This document shows positions 23,801 through 35,522 of a stretch of 64,000 nt of DNA, one piece after another; position 1 is the first letter of the stretch, and the number at the start of each line of letters is the position of its first letter. Source of the DNA: Protonemura montana (taxonomy: Eukaryota; Arthropoda; Insecta; Plecoptera; Nemouridae); assembly GCA_947568835.1 (NCBI GenBank), contig OX387610.1, positions 8,147,501 through 8,211,500 on the forward strand, written 5' to 3'. The position numbers and the translations under genes were made by a program. The notes under the pieces are model-generated. The model ran no database searches. It was not told the DNA's origin and saw only the letters and a list, made by a program, of their open reading frames with translations.

Positions 23801-26800
23801 AAATTCGTTACCTTTAGACTTGGTGCTGTACACTCGTGCTCTCTTTAACCGCAAAATCTAGCCACAGATTATTGTTTTCACGCGAAGTGGACATTAATTT
23901 CACCCAGGCATTACAAACTCTCGTTCTCCTGCGCTCGAATTACAAAACAACCATAATCAAGCCCGTGCCTGCGGTCAAGTCGAGGAAAATCCAATTCGTG
24001 TTCTTTTATCATTTCTTTGGGGGTAATTTAAATACAAAAACATGTCCGAAAATCGTAATAAAATCAAAGCACCTCCTTTAAAAATCAGATGCGTTCAATT
24101 TGTTTGACTGATTATGGTATATTTTAACCTTGGTAACCCTTGTACCCTTTTTTAAAAAGTAAGTACCTTTGAGCCCTTGGTTGTACCCTTGTAAACTTTG
24201 GTACAAGATATCGTCTACCGTCTTCGTTCACTGTCTATGCCAAAAATGGCTGCCAAATTACTAATTTACCGGTAAAATTAGAGGATATGCTACTAGCTAG
24301 CATAACGATGTTATTTGGTTAAATTTATTGCAGATTACTCGCATTAAAGTCTGGTTTACGATGAATTAATCTTAATAAGTGTTACGATTACGACGATCCT
24401 CAAAGACTAATCAACAATCAATATGCATTTTTTTGGTACTTTGAACCGTAATTGTATCGTTGCATAGGTCTTTAAAAAAAAAACCGCAAGCCCCATCTGG
24501 TGGCACCAATAGTTACTACGTGTCGCAGGCTCGTTAACTCAGAAGAGAGCTTCATTAACGCTTCATCAACAAACTAAACTGTACTACAAGTTAACTACTT
24601 GTACAAACTGTACTATAAACTCAATACTAGTACCATGTTCCCAACCAGATACCTAAAGATATTAAGAAATATATGCTAACATCAAATCGCTTCTGTTTCA
24701 GCTAATTGCCACGCCCTTCGCATTTGGCAGCGTCTACTTCAACCCCCTAGGCGCGATGATCTCCCTGGGAATCTCATACTTCTTTGGTAAGCAAAGAAAA
24801 ACAACCCTTACATTGGGTCGTCTTAGCAACTTCAAGTTTGTGTTTGATTAGAACCACGATATCAAAGTCTGAATATATTTCGTTGCAGTACAGATCATTG
24901 CTGGTATATATCCACAGTAGGGATGGAGCAACTTGAGAATATGATATTGATATTCGGTATCCATATTATATCGATATATTAACATATTTATAAATCTATA
25001 TTTTTATAGAAATATATTAATATATCGATATATCGATATTTTCTCTTTCCCTAATCCACAAAATTACCCAACTCGAGCTTCCACATTTTAGATACTGGTT
25101 GTCACATCAAAAAATTGCCGTATGTTTTCCATTCATAGCCCCTTTGATTAGCCTTTCGAATCAAGATTTTCATCTAATTGGTTGCATCAAAATTTGTAGC
25201 GAAGTAGGAGTCAAAAATTGTACAAAAGCTTCAATTTAAAGCCATTTCTAGAGTTAACTTGGTGAGAGAAAAGTATAAAGGCTGGGTTAAAAAAAATCTA
25301 ACGAACTCTTCTTCCACCCCTATATAGCCGAGATGTGGTTCGGCATTCTCTTCGCTATCCTCGTCGAGATCGTGCCTCTCAGCGTTCGCTCGACCACCGT
25401 TGGGGTGTTCCTGTTCGTCATGAACAACATCGGGGGTAACCTGCCTATCCTGGTCGAACCAGTACGTCTGGCGTTCGGGTTCCGGGAGGCGTTGTATATA
25501 TTCTACGTGGGAGCGTACCTTGTCAGTAAGTATTGACGATGACATTTATTATTATTTGTGGTGTTTAGCGACGCACTGTTTTGACATCTGGCCATGCGGC
25601 ACTGGTCTAATGGCGTTGGTGAATGAGTGGATGATGATGAGGATGAGGATGAACCTAACTTAGCCTAGAAGGAAGGAGGGGAAACCCGGTGCCGGCACGT
25701 AGCCTACTCCTGGCGAAGAGCACCAAGGGGGCCACCGGCTTAACGTCCCTTCCGAAGGACGGTACAACGCGAACAACAGGATTCCTCCACAAATCCATGC
25801 TGTTGAGAGGTTGATGAGCAAGGCGAGTGAAGTTGTTGTACTAACTTTCGTCCCTTCAACCTCTCTCCCGAACAGAACTGGTCATGTGTATGATGGTCAC
25901 CCATCCAATACCTGACTCGGCGCAGTGTTGCTTAACTTCGGTGATCTAACGAGAACCGGTGTTTCCAACACGCCAAACCGTTCGGTGACGATGAAATTTG
26001 CAGACATTCACAGAGGTGTGGAGTCACGGGAATTACTAAATAATTACCCGGCTCATAGAAAATTTTTGTTATAAATGACAGATCCGAAAAACCTGGACCG
26101 ATACTAATTAAGTATAATGCGCAGTATGCTACAGCTACCTGGCGTGAAAGCTTGCAACTACGTAGATGAGTCGATAATTTTAGCGCTCTCTAGTAGTCAA
26201 GAAATGAACTGAAACTACACAGATATGTATTTTAGTATCATCTAGGACGTAGGTTAAAATACATGGATCCTTCCAATTAATATTTGATTAACGTCCGTTA
26301 GTACAATTTTCTTAACTCCTAGATAAATTGAAAGTTAAATTAATTACCCCGGCAACATTCTATCACAGGCAGTAATGCCGGGCCTATGAAATACAGTGCA
26401 AAAGTACGGAAAGAAATGTTTTTTGACACTCAACGGTACGGCGTTACGCAAGCTAAGTTCACTTTAGGTTTAACGACGCACTGTTTTGACAACTGGCCCT
26501 GCGGCACTGGTTTAATGGCGTCGTTGAATGAGTGGATGATGATGAGGATGATGATGAACCTAACCTAGTCTATAAGAGAGGAAGGTTAGCCTGGTGCTAC
26601 CACCTAGGTTACTCCTGTCGAAGAGCACCAGGGGGATCACCGGCTTAACGTCCCTTCCGATGGACGGTACAACGCGAACAACAGGAGTCTACAAATCCAA
26701 GCTGTCGAGAGGTTGATAAGCAAGACGAATGAAGTTGCTGTACTAACTTTTATCTCTCAAACCTCTCTCCCGAACAGAACTGGTCATGCGTATGATGGTC

Positions 26801-27169
26801 ACCCATTCAATACCTGACTCAGCTCAGTGTCGCACTTCGGCGACTTTGATCCTTTTTTTACCAAAAAAAATCGCCTAACCATTTATTGTCAATGAAACAT
26901 TAATCCAACGAACCGTCTCTGTACAATACATCTAACAAACCGACATTAACCTAACAAAACCACGGCCATGTCTCTTAAAACCACTGACCACTCGTGTTAC
27001 AATTCCAGGTTCTGTGATGTTCTTCTGCGCTATGTTCCTTATGAAACCAGCCAAGAAAGTGGAGACCCCAGAGGACCCAATCGGCCAAGAAAACCCTGCG
27101 TTCACCCTCGAGCAACTCGCCCACTACAAGGGCAGTGCGTCTTTAGACGACGAGTGCAGTCACTTATGA
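17881..27169 (+). CDS. MFS transporter, spinster-like, 9 coding exons, 503 aa
   Basis: Coding exons: 17881-18107, 18605-18758, 20308-20417, 21015-21177, 21957-22176, 23030-23223, 24702-24786, 25328-25525, 27009-27169. All junctions are GT-AG with matching phases (2,0,2,0,1,0,1,1), giving 1512 bases with stop TGA. The product is a 12-TM major facilitator. TM1 is near residues 12-36. A long lumenal/extracellular loop (about 40-98) has four Cys (52, 68, 77, 88) and three N-glycosylation sequons (55, 72, 84). MFS motif A, GIMADKYNR, is at 119-127, and GEAGMNP is at about 164-170. A second motif-A-like GIISDKFVG lies in the C-terminal half. The short polar C-tail is cytosolic. Start: the ATG is the first in this exon and only hydrophobic TM1 follows. 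Overall layout is nearest to insect spinster-like carriers, but the canonical NYMDR motif of Spns proteins is absent, so the substrate is unknown. Introns are loaded with 5S SINEs and MITEs. Confidence 0.9.
18148..18490 (+). mobile_element. Family A MITE with AT-rich centre, in MFS intron 1
   Basis: It starts with tatgatggttttttgactca and runs through gggttttgaatgctaagtaa and cccgacgtttcgtaac. It is then interrupted by about 110 bases of (AT)n-like DNA (18310-18430). Inverted flanks cctgacaattttat and tggaaaattgtcaggact show the palindrome centre. Confidence 0.7.
18961..19380 (+). mobile_element. 5S rRNA-derived SINE, near full length, in MFS intron 2
   Basis: The head begins at tctcgttagatcaccgaag and continues to gaatgggtgaccattatgca. 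The body, the tail with tcatcatcatcctcatcatc, and the end gtcgttaaacaccac are followed by an (AAT)n tract. This gives the clearest view of the 3' end in + orientation. Confidence 0.88.
19390..19570 (+). repeat. Family D repeat copy
   Basis: tttaattgtagacgtttgtt is followed by a shortened core, then gttaccacgtgttgccggct and cgtttgctcagcagaac. The cgcaagcgccat block is deleted here. Confidence 0.6.
19885..20255 (+). mobile_element. Family C MITE, in MFS intron 2
   Basis: Termini tatcccaaaaactcaggtgc and actcgagttttttggatact form a terminal inverted repeat. Internal blocks ctgaaacgtattttatttgt and gttggcagcacagc match other copies. It ends 50 bases before exon 3. Confidence 0.65.
21574..21720 (+). 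repeat. Family B remnant folding into a hairpin, MFS intron 4
   Basis: A perfect 22-bp inverted repeat (21574-21595 and 21612-21633) flanks a 16-base loop, tgcccaaacgggaaaa. The loop holds only the ends of the tRNA-like core. It is followed by the family flank cgcgcattgcaagcgtttgc. Confidence 0.65.
22355..22450 (+). mobile_element. Family E tRNA-derived SINE head, MFS intron 5
   Basis: gtgcccggatagctcgtttg is an acceptor/D-arm-like block and cccgtgttcgcaacccggtt is a T-arm-like block. Spacing is roughly tRNA-sized, but the stems are imperfect. Confidence 0.55.
23277..23450 (-). mobile_element. 5S SINE body fragment, MFS intron 6
   Basis: The minus-strand body only: gggaggaggggaaacctggt, ggtacgtagcgtacttctgt, ttcctccacaaatccaagct. 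Both the 5S head and the tail are missing. Confidence 0.7.
24330..24560 (+). repeat. Family D repeat copy, MFS intron 6
   Basis: ttgcagattactcgcattaa leads on to accgcaagccccatctggtg, then gttactacgtgtcgcaggct. It is diverged from the 13.6-kb copy. Confidence 0.55.
24945..25045. repeat. AT-rich palindromic tract, MFS intron 7
   Basis: gatattgatattcggtatcc…atatcgatatatcgatatt contains many overlapping self-complementary ATATCGATAT stretches. Confidence 0.6.
25546..25986 (-). mobile_element. 5S rRNA-derived SINE, full length, MFS intron 8
   Basis: It begins only about 20 bases downstream of the exon 8 donor. On the + strand: ATT-rich tail, gtttagcgacgcactgtttt, complete body, and the head ending gtttccaacacgccaaaccg. 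Confidence 0.88.
26467..26845 (-). mobile_element. 5S rRNA-derived SINE, truncated head, MFS intron 8
   Basis: A second copy in the same orientation in the same intron. The 5S head stops within the cgccgaagtgcgac region, so the first part of the 5S-like sequence is lost. Confidence 0.82.
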
Positions 27170-27362
27170 TGACCGTTCATCTTAGCTCAAGGCGATTGTG
27201 AGGTTTTGCAATCGGGGCCGGTATAGTTAACAAAACTGATGCCACTTTTGTTTTGGTAAAGGATTGTCTAAAGCTTGGTGGATCTACGAGATGTTTGGAA
27301 AAATTCTACAATCAATGAACTACACAATCAATGGCTGCACAACTATGGGTTACCAGTTTTTA

Positions 27363-27480
27363 GATGAAATCTTATTTAAATTGCAAACGCTTGCAATGCG
27401 CGGGGTATTTTATTATTATGTACACTAGAACCGTCCCCGTTTGGGTATCATATAGTGTACATAATAATAAAATGGGTTAC
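27363..27480 (+). repeat. Family B remnant with perfect 21-bp hairpin in the 3'UTR
   Basis: Arms 27407-27427 and 27453-27473 (attttattattatgtacact and its inverse) are perfectly complementary over 21 bp around a 25-base loop. The loop retains ccgtccccgtttggg from the tRNA-like core. The upstream flank ttgcaaacgcttgcaatgcg is the family signature. Confidence 0.65.
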
Positions 27481-27661
27481 CAGCGATTGTGATGTTAATA
27501 CATCTCAAATTAGCAATTGGCTTTTTTCAGATGTGTCACTTTTGAATTTTATTTTTTCAAAGTTTAGTGTGTGTTTGGCATGGCAGCAGTATATTCCATA
27601 GCCAAATTGACAACGTATTGTACTTTTAGTTGCAGGCTGCTTTGAAAGTTTTGAAATTTAA

Positions 27662-27667
27662 AATAAA
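27662..27667 (+). terminator. Candidate polyadenylation signal
   Basis: The first AATAAA downstream of the MFS stop codon, in taaaataaaaattg. Confidence 0.4.
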
Positions 27668-28184
27668 AATTGACATCACATGTTGCTGAAAATTGTAAAA
27701 CTATTTGAGAAAATCATAAGTTCTCCTAATTTGGTTAAAATGTAGTTACAGTGGCAGTCCTGTGATGTCAGCACACCATATAATGATTATTTACCCAATG
27801 AAAAGCACCCATACGCAATGTAAAAAATCTGATAATGTAAAAAAAACACTCAACATTTGTCATCCGCTTATCGCAAGTTCAGAATATCTTGTTTCCGTGG
27901 CTATGTAATACCGAGCCGAGAGTTTTTCTAAGAAAATTACGACGAGAAAGATACAATAAAAATATTCATTTTGTACAGTTAATTTGAAACGTGTTTTAAT
28001 TATTTTGTACACCAGGTTACTTGGAGAGCTGCTAAGCGGCATATCCACTGTCATACTTTGTGCCTCTGAGGCTATGACCAGAGACTATAACAAAAATATC
28101 AGGTAAAAATCCTTTTTTATAAAAGGAAGCCAAGTGAAGCCAAGTGAAATGTCAATTTCTAAGTACAGATACGTGTACTATCAC

Positions 28185-28425
28185 AAGTGCATCAAATGGT
28201 AATTAACGGCTTTTGTTCCCGCAATTGTAAATTTCCATATTTTCATTTGAAATATGTCAGCTGTCCGAATTTATCGATTGGGCTTCGTTGTCTAAATGTA
28301 TTGCATTGTATTGCAATTAAATGTCCGGTGTTGTCCTGACGGGAAGGGGTTAGGGTATTTATGTGAGTTGGCAACACAGCTTATATGGTCGAGTCAAGCA
28401 ATTTTGAAATTTTGAAAACACAATA
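28185..28425 (+). repeat. Family C fragment
   Basis: tgaaatatgtcagctgtccg, ttatcgattgggcttcgttg and gagttggcaacacagcttat match the middle of the 10.8-kb and 19.9-kb elements. The terminal repeats are not clear. Confidence 0.5.
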
Positions 28426-30015
28426 TATAAACACTAAGTGAACGAAGACCCTCCTAATTATCACTGCAATATCGTTGCTTACATGTGTTATGGCATCAAT
28501 TAAATGCGGTACAGGTAACATATCCCTATCGCTTGGTAATTAATTGAAGTATCTAATGCATTTGAGATAGTTGATGTTTCCTACGAAGCTTCAGAGGCCA
28601 GTACGAAAGCCAAGAAATACGAGTAAAAACCTAACCTTGACCTAGTAGTTGATGACAAAGACTAAAACCATGTAGTACACATGTGATATTCCGTCTAGAC
28701 ACTGACAGCCGGCTCCGAATGCGCTCAATCACAAGCAGGCCGGGGCACTAGGCGTAAATCTCGAAAAACTAAGCGTATTTACAATGGGTAGGCGTTCGTA
28801 ATGAAATGTATTAGACTAGCATGCAGTATCTCTTCTCTCCTTATGACATCCCATCTATGTAAACGTCGTAGATGTGTGTCGCAATGATGTTTCAATAATC
28901 GTTATCAGCCAAAAGGGATTCCAGGAAAATAACAGGAAATGTCCACCTGATTTGTTCATGCACACACATGTATCTTTGCATTCTTTAAACAAAAAAAAAC
29001 CTACGTCCCGATAACTTTTAATGACTACTTTGATAAATTCGTAAAACACAGTGATATATCTGTTTGACCGGTTTAATGCCCGTATCTCAGTGACACGTTC
29101 AGAATTGAATAGACCATGAACAATAAATAAAATCTTCTGATTGGCTGTTTCCAGGTAATTAACAAATTATCGGCCGGCTAGATTCTTAACTGATCACTGA
29201 CACACCTGTCGTAAGTGTGATTTTTTTTTAATTCGTGGTTCAAACTGGTACACAGCATTTTCCTTGCAAACTTCAATTGTTATTCAATATAGATTGTTTC
29301 ATTTTCAATCTATCTGTCCAGAAAAGTTGCATATATTTCTGTGCAATTAGCACACATTCCAACAGTGCAACGAATCGGTTTCATTTCAATAGCCGCATGT
29401 GGGTACAGAGAGTAGTAATAAAAATGTAGGTACTTACATATTCGGTCCACATAACCCCATGAACGAGTCACCAGACGGGTGCGCTCACCCGTTTGCACTG
29501 GCGGAGAGACAACGGCGAGGTCATCACAGATTGGAGGTAAAAATGCACTCGCTTATTACTAAAACTGTTTAAAAACACTCTCTCACTGCACTTTGTCCTG
29601 CACACTGCACTTTTTAGCTAAAAAAAAGCACTGAAAAGCCTGACACTGCCACCTTTAAGCGACCGTTCACTCGCGCCATGACACAACCGCTGGTCAACGA
29701 ACATATTTTTAAACTGGAGCTCTGAATTTTCAAATGACAGCTAACTTTAAAAATCATACGGCAATATTTTATACAGATCAGATGTTTTCTAGAGACTCAA
29801 GAACTTGGTTTTAACGAGGGTATGCGAGAGCGAAACTCTGTAACCCCCTTCTATGTCTGCAATGACAAATTACTCGCCAGTTCACGTCCTTGACAGAGAA
29901 TTGGTTTTGACCGTTTAGAAACGAACAGCTGACGGCATCGGCTCTGTTTTCACTCACATTTTAGTACCACGTCAACTCTACCAGTGATCAAATAGAGGGA
30001 AGAAATATTGTGTAA

Positions 30016-30412
30016 CGAACGGTTTGGCGTGTTGGAAACTCTGGTTCTCGTGAGATCAGCGACGTTAAGCAACAGTGCGCTGGGTCAGGTGTTTTATCGG
30101 TGACCATCATACACATGGCCAGTTCTGTTAGGGAGAGAGATTGGAGGGATGGAGGTTAGTACAACAACTTCATTCGCCTTGTTTATCAATCTCTCCACAG
30201 CATGGATTTGTACCGTCCTTCGGAAGGGACGTTAAGTCGGTGGTCCCCTAAGTGCCCCTTGACAGGAGAAGCTACGTGCTGGCATCTGGTTTCCCCTCCA
30301 CCCTTCTAAGCTAAGCTAGGTTAGGGTCATCATCATCCACTCATTCACTGACGGTGACGCCATTAGACCAGCGCCACCGGTACCGTTGTCGAAACAGTGC
30401 GTCGCTAAAAAC
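30016..30412 (+). mobile_element. 5S rRNA-derived SINE
   Basis: Head cggtttggcgtgttggaaac followed by a 5S-like block with a changed agatcagcgacg segment, then body and tail to gtgcgtcgctaaaa. The body lacks the ggaggaatcctgttgttcgc segment. Confidence 0.85.
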
Positions 30413-31392
30413 GATAATCAATCAATCGATGATCAATTATAGACAACAAATAAAACTATTCTTATTACTCTAGTACTATTGATATTCATACAGAAGGCGA
30501 GGTAGACTGGAAAAATGTCTTTATATTATCATGTAAACAAATATCCTGAGTGCACTGAAATAATAGAACATATTTGTGCTATGATTCCATTCATGTTAGT
30601 TTCAAGCCTTATTGCTCAAAGTCTGTGAAGTATCATCTAGGTTGCCACTTTAAAAACATGGCTTGGCATTTTGGGGCTTGATCACAGATCATTTAGTCCT
30701 CAGAGCATGTTACTGTGTTCTGGTACATTGCGATTAGTGCAACAGAGTGCGATTTATCAAATAGCTGGCTGTATTAAGCCGTAGTTTTGCCACTTCTAGA
30801 CATACCAGGCTTCACCGCACGCTTCGTGAATAAAAGGCAAAACAATTATTATACATTTCATCACAGTGACCCTGTTATACATGATCCCAACATAACCCTT
30901 TACACACACATATCAGGACGTACAATGTCTTCCACTATAAAAATGCTCGTTGGAAGTTTCATTTTAAGCAAGCTCAGGGTCTCGATACCATCAAAATTTA
31001 AGAAAACAGCCCAACTGGACAGTAGATAAAGTTGAATTTTCGTAAATATGTAATCAATTTTTGTTAGTCCACTTATTCGATACCGGCGATGCTTTTGAGT
31101 TGTAATAATAATAATATTAGGTTGTTCAATACAGGTAGTTCAATTGTTCTCGTAATAATTTGTGGGTTATCTTGTTGTATGAAAGAAATAGGAGCTCGTG
31201 TCATTGTTTTTCTGTCAACCAGTTGAGGGTCATATCGCTGCCATTACCGAGTCCCGACTCAACTCGATGAAATTACCAACATTTTTCACGGTCGCTTTTC
31301 TGTGCCGTTGTAAAATCAAGTCACGATGCTGTACTTCTAAAACTGTTAGTAAGTACAGGTCAAAACATTGTAATTACACTCAACCCTTATGA

Positions 31393-31745
31393 TGGTTTTT
31401 AGACTCATGTCTACTTGATTTATCCTTAGCACTAGTTTTAAGAAAAACTATTTGAAATGGGTTTTGAATGCTAAGTAAAGGGCTACTTAAGTTTCTTTAA
31501 CTTAACCTAACCTTATCCAACCTAACCTAACCTGACCTAGCAAGAATTCGACAAAAACATTGCCAGGACTCAGACAAGCCAGAGAAAAATGCATTCATTG
31601 GATGCGTAAGTACGAAAGTAGATTTCTTTTGAAGTTACTCGCTTAGAAAATATTTTAAACTACCCATGTAGATAGGTAAGCGATTGAAGTTCTTTAACTT
31701 TAGTAGCCCTTTACTTAGCGTTCAAAACCCATATCAAATATTTTT
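31393..31745 (+). mobile_element. Family A MITE with inserted centre
   Basis: Left end atggtttttagactcatgtc and arm gggttttgaatgctaagtaa; right arm gccctttacttagcgttcaa. The central 200 bases (31490-31700) are unrelated to other copies and include a run of aaccta-like repeats. Confidence 0.65.
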
Positions 31746-32171
31746 TCTAAACACTCCACCCTCGTTCCGAAAAATTGGTAATTCGAAGTAGCGTATGGTT
31801 TTTTTATGGGTATATTAGTAACATCGCAAAGATTCAATTATGAGATTCAAGAAAATGTTCGCAGCCAACGCTTGATGTTATTTTTATAATTTCTGGTTGA
31901 TTATGTCTCAACGATTAAATCAGCATAACATCACGTCTATGGTGACACAGTATTTTTCATTCTTATATTGTAAAGATATCATTTGCCGGTTTAATTGTAC
32001 AAATGTAATACGGTTTAATTATTACCTGGCATTCCGCTAGAAGTGAGGGTGCAGTGAGATTTAAGCGTACGTTGACCATGATGATCATTGAGAAAATCGC
32101 TTTATATCATTTTTATTGCTTGCGAGAGGCAATTAAATTGTCATAAATTTGGGTATTGTAGGATGGTAAAT

Positions 32172-32195
32172 GCGTTCTGCTTATAAGCAGAATGC
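32172..32195. repeat. 24-bp near-perfect palindrome
   Basis: gcgttctgcttataagcaga followed by atgc is self-complementary over 24 bases with one mismatched pair. Confidence 0.7.
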
Positions 32196-32282
32196 ACGTT
32201 AAGATAGTACCGTTATGAATATTTATTATTCGCATTGTGGCGGCGGGATCATTTGCAGGAAAACTAGTCGGGTCATATTATC

Positions 32283-32335
32283 TTCAATTCAATTCAATTC
32301 AATAATATATTTATTTCATTGTACAATATACATAG
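32283..32335 (-). repeat. LINE-like 3' tail
   Basis: On the - strand, attgtacaatgaaataaata is followed by a short (TTGAA)n microsatellite. This is the pattern seen at 3' ends of CR1/L2-like LINEs. No coding part is left. Confidence 0.3.
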
Positions 32336-33019
32336 ATATTAGGTACACACTCCTTAGTTCAAGGTATAGTCTAAAAAATACACTTGTGAGTATAGAAATT
32401 CGTCTGTTTTGTTAAATGTACAGGTTCCTTCGCTTTATATTATATTATATACATCCATACTTCATCCATATACTTCCATTGATCCCACATCCTCCTCAGG
32501 ACCCAACCTGGCGCGAAGATGAAAAGCAATTCGCAATGGCCGCCCACCACAAATCCAGAAAAATGATAGATAACATGTTCCAGAGCTAAATATTTACTTC
32601 TAAAAACATGTGAACAAAATGCCATTGCTAGAACACGATGCACCTGAGTTATTGGGATATCAGGGTCGGCGTACTAAAAATAATTCTACAACGAATCAAT
32701 TATTGCTTTTCAGGTTTTGTGGTCCACCAAAATTGTCGGAACAGTGAAATTCAACAGTCGGCCTATGCAGTGTTTTGTGTTACTGTTCCTGTCGCTGATA
32801 AAATTCGAATTTGAGAAGATTCTACTAGGTCAGAGGTCGACAAACTAGGTAAGAAAGCAAAAATACCCCCCCGCATGTTTTGTCAAGATACATGTGTTAT
32901 TCTAGAGGAACAAACGGTTCCTATCGTTCTGCCTTCTAAGGCATGAAATATCTGGGTTTTTAAATAAAATACATCACAGACCCCTATTAAATTTTCTCCC
33001 AAATTTGATTGATATGATT

Positions 33020-33255
33020 TGTTTCACGATGCATTTTTTTGGCAATGAATCCTGTGGAACTTGTCTAATTATGTCGCTGAATGATTGAGAGATGATGATA
33101 GTGAGGATCTAATCAATCTATCATATAAAACCTGGTGCCGGCATGTAGCATACTCCTGTCATAGAGCTCTAAGTTTATCCTCCTCCATGGTAGGCTAGAC
33201 GCATAATTAAAATTCATTCACCAACGCATTTAGACCAATATCTTTAGCCAGTGTT
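33020..33255. mobile_element. Degenerate 5S SINE tail fragments in opposite orientations
   Basis: Minus-strand tail/body pieces (ttcacgatgcatttttttgg, cctggtgccggcatgtagca) are followed by plus-strand tail pieces (gtaggctagac, attcattcaccaacgc, ttagaccaat). They are heavily diverged. Confidence 0.5.
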
Positions 33256-33654
33256 ATAACTTTGATGGAAAATGTCAAATTTTTAATACCCCCTCTATAA
33301 CCACTTAGTTGTCATTTTATATCAATAGTGGAAACGATAAGACAGTGTTTTTTTATAGAGCATGAAGCTGTCAACGATTTTAATCCTCGAAATAATTTTA
33401 TTTTATTAATTTAATTTTTAAACGATACCTCCGTGACCTAGGTCATTTATAGACGTGTTGGCAATTGACACACCCATTAACCCATCCCCCAGTCAGAAGT
33501 GCCAAGAGTTTAAAGCTTTCAATAGGCAATTGTTAGGGTCTGCGTGTGATTCATGTTCATTTAGACTATGTCATTTATATTGTGTCCCAAAAACAGAGAT
33601 TTGTCAAATTTGCAAAATTTCAATGGGCAGTCTGTTTAACAGACGCCCTATTTT

Positions 33655-34136
33655 ACCAACGCCATGTGACACTGGTCTGATGGCATCGGTGAATGAAAGG
33701 GTGGTAATGAGTACGATGGTGAATTTCACCGTACCCCAGAATGGATAATTGGACTCCCGGTTCCGGGATAGGAATCTCATCCAATACCGGACTCAGCGCA
33801 GAGTTGCATAACTTTGGTGATCTCAATAGGACTGGTGTTTCCAACATGCCAAACCGTTCGGTGGTCGCCCATCCAATACCTGACTCAGCGCAGTGCTGCT
33901 TAACTTTGGTGGTCTCATGAGAACCGGTGTTTCCAACATGCCAAACCGTTCGGTGGTCATCCATCCAATACCTGACTCAGCGCAGTGCTGCTTAACTTTG
34001 GTGGTCTCATGAGAACCGGTGTTTCCAACACGTCAAACCTTTCGGTGGTCACCCATCCAATACCTGACCCAGCACAGTGTTGCTCAACTTTGATGGTCTC
34101 ATGAGAGCCGGTGTTTCCTACACGTCAAATCGTTCG
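33655..34136 (-). mobile_element. 5S-derived SINE with tandem tetrameric head
   Basis: After a short tail piece (33655-33720), four head units follow on the - strand, with the aaaccgttcg-type junction at 33851, 33943 and 34035 (92-bp steps) and a last unit ending near 34136. Most of the SINE body is deleted. The adjacent units are very alike (gcttaactttggtggtctca recurs), so the array is either young or homogenised. Confidence 0.85.
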
Positions 34137-35503
34137 GATTGGACCTCAGGAATCAGTTAAAATATATAGTTTATTTTTGATGAGTTAAGTTTTTTTAGTT
34201 GGCGTAATGAATTTTTTTAATTTTTACCTTAGCGGGAAAAAATTCCTTTTAACTGCTAAAGAGTAGACGCCACTGAATCATCCATTAAATATATTAACTT
34301 ATAAAAGTGTTAGGTAGTGTCCCGATTATGTCACTGTTTGCCCCCAACGTGGTCATGCGTGTCAGACGCGATCAGGAATCGGTTCGATATTACCAAGGTG
34401 TAACAAAATTGTGTTGATCCTACCTAATTTCTGATTCAAGTTTAGTTACTAGACGGATCAAGGCAGGAATCTGGCGAATTATTTAATCTCGTCTGTGTAC
34501 GAAGTATTTGTTTCAAAATGCTCAGTTAATGGCAGATACACTGTGTATTATCACTTTGATGAGTTACAATTAAGGAACGGGTTACTTTTATTTCAATCAA
34601 GCGAGTAATTATAACTTACCATGTCACAAGTTTTGGTCAAGGAAAGGGTCAGTTTTTCAATGTTCAATTAAATACAAACAACTGGAGACAAAGATTCGTT
34701 AGATTTGCAATGGCCGTTAAAACTAATCATTTATAGCTCCACAAATACAAATTTTATAAATGCACACACATAATTTTAAATGTGGTCATATTAGAAATTA
34801 AAATAGCATCGTTTGTTTTTTCGGATTTAAGAAGTTTTAGAATTGAAGAACGGTTGTTTTGACTTTGTCAGAAATGTCCAGTGCTAGAGAAGAAGCAACT
34901 GATCGTTCTATCCAGTGGTAGGTAACAATAATACTTAAACAACAATCATTAAAAAATATATTAGCATGGTTAATTAATGCTAATTATAGTTCACTTATTG
35001 GTAATGTTTCTTTCTTCTTCACAGAAATTAGCAAAATATGTGAGCAATTATTCTCAAAAGGACTGCAAAAATGATACGCACTGCGCGTACCTGAATAAAA
35101 TTCAATGAATGCTCGCGCAGGTTAATTAACTACTCAGCGTTTCATCAGCTGAGCTCGGTTCGATCGATTTCGATCATGATCGACAGCGGAGGAAAATGAA
35201 GGTATGATATTTACTAAAATCTCATACAATATTGGTACCTAATCCCTCTCAATTCTCTCTTATGCACACTACAATAAAAAATAAAAACATTGCAAGCTTA
35301 ACGCAATGCTACAACTTTTAACCACACATATAGCAGCTACCATGCGCCATATAAAAAAAATCTAACTTTTTTTATATAAAAGAGGAAAAATCCGCATTGT
35401 AAAGGTCGATTTCTTGTCGATTTGTTTTTGGTGTGATTTCAAGGTCACCCTTGTGAACGTGTGTGAATGCTGAGGGTGGTAGGAGAAGAGCGGCCCGTAG
35501 GTA

Positions 35504-35522
35504 GGGGGGGGGGGGGGGGGGG
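35504..35522 (+). repeat. Poly(G) run of 19
   Basis: Uninterrupted G homopolymer. A second run of 14 lies at 35699-35712. Confidence 0.95.

Larger units (their letters stand above)
27170..27690 (+). other. Probable 3'UTR of the MFS gene
   Basis: From the TGA at 27167-27169 to just after the first AATAAA (27662-27667). It contains the family B hairpin remnant at 27363-27480. The polyadenylation site is inferred. Confidence 0.45.

Noticed and set aside
34874..35104. Short spliced gene with the peptide MSSAREEATDRSIQW
   Set aside because: A good acceptor lies at 35024 and a possible donor at 34918, but every join of these sites gives an immediate stop or needs an alternative AG. The combined frame would be about 30 residues with no recognised match.
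35155..35201. PiT upstream 5'UTR exon ending at aatgaag|gtatga
   Set aside because: Possible donor, but no initiator/DPE pair at correct spacing and many similar sites in the region; it cannot be distinguished from chance.
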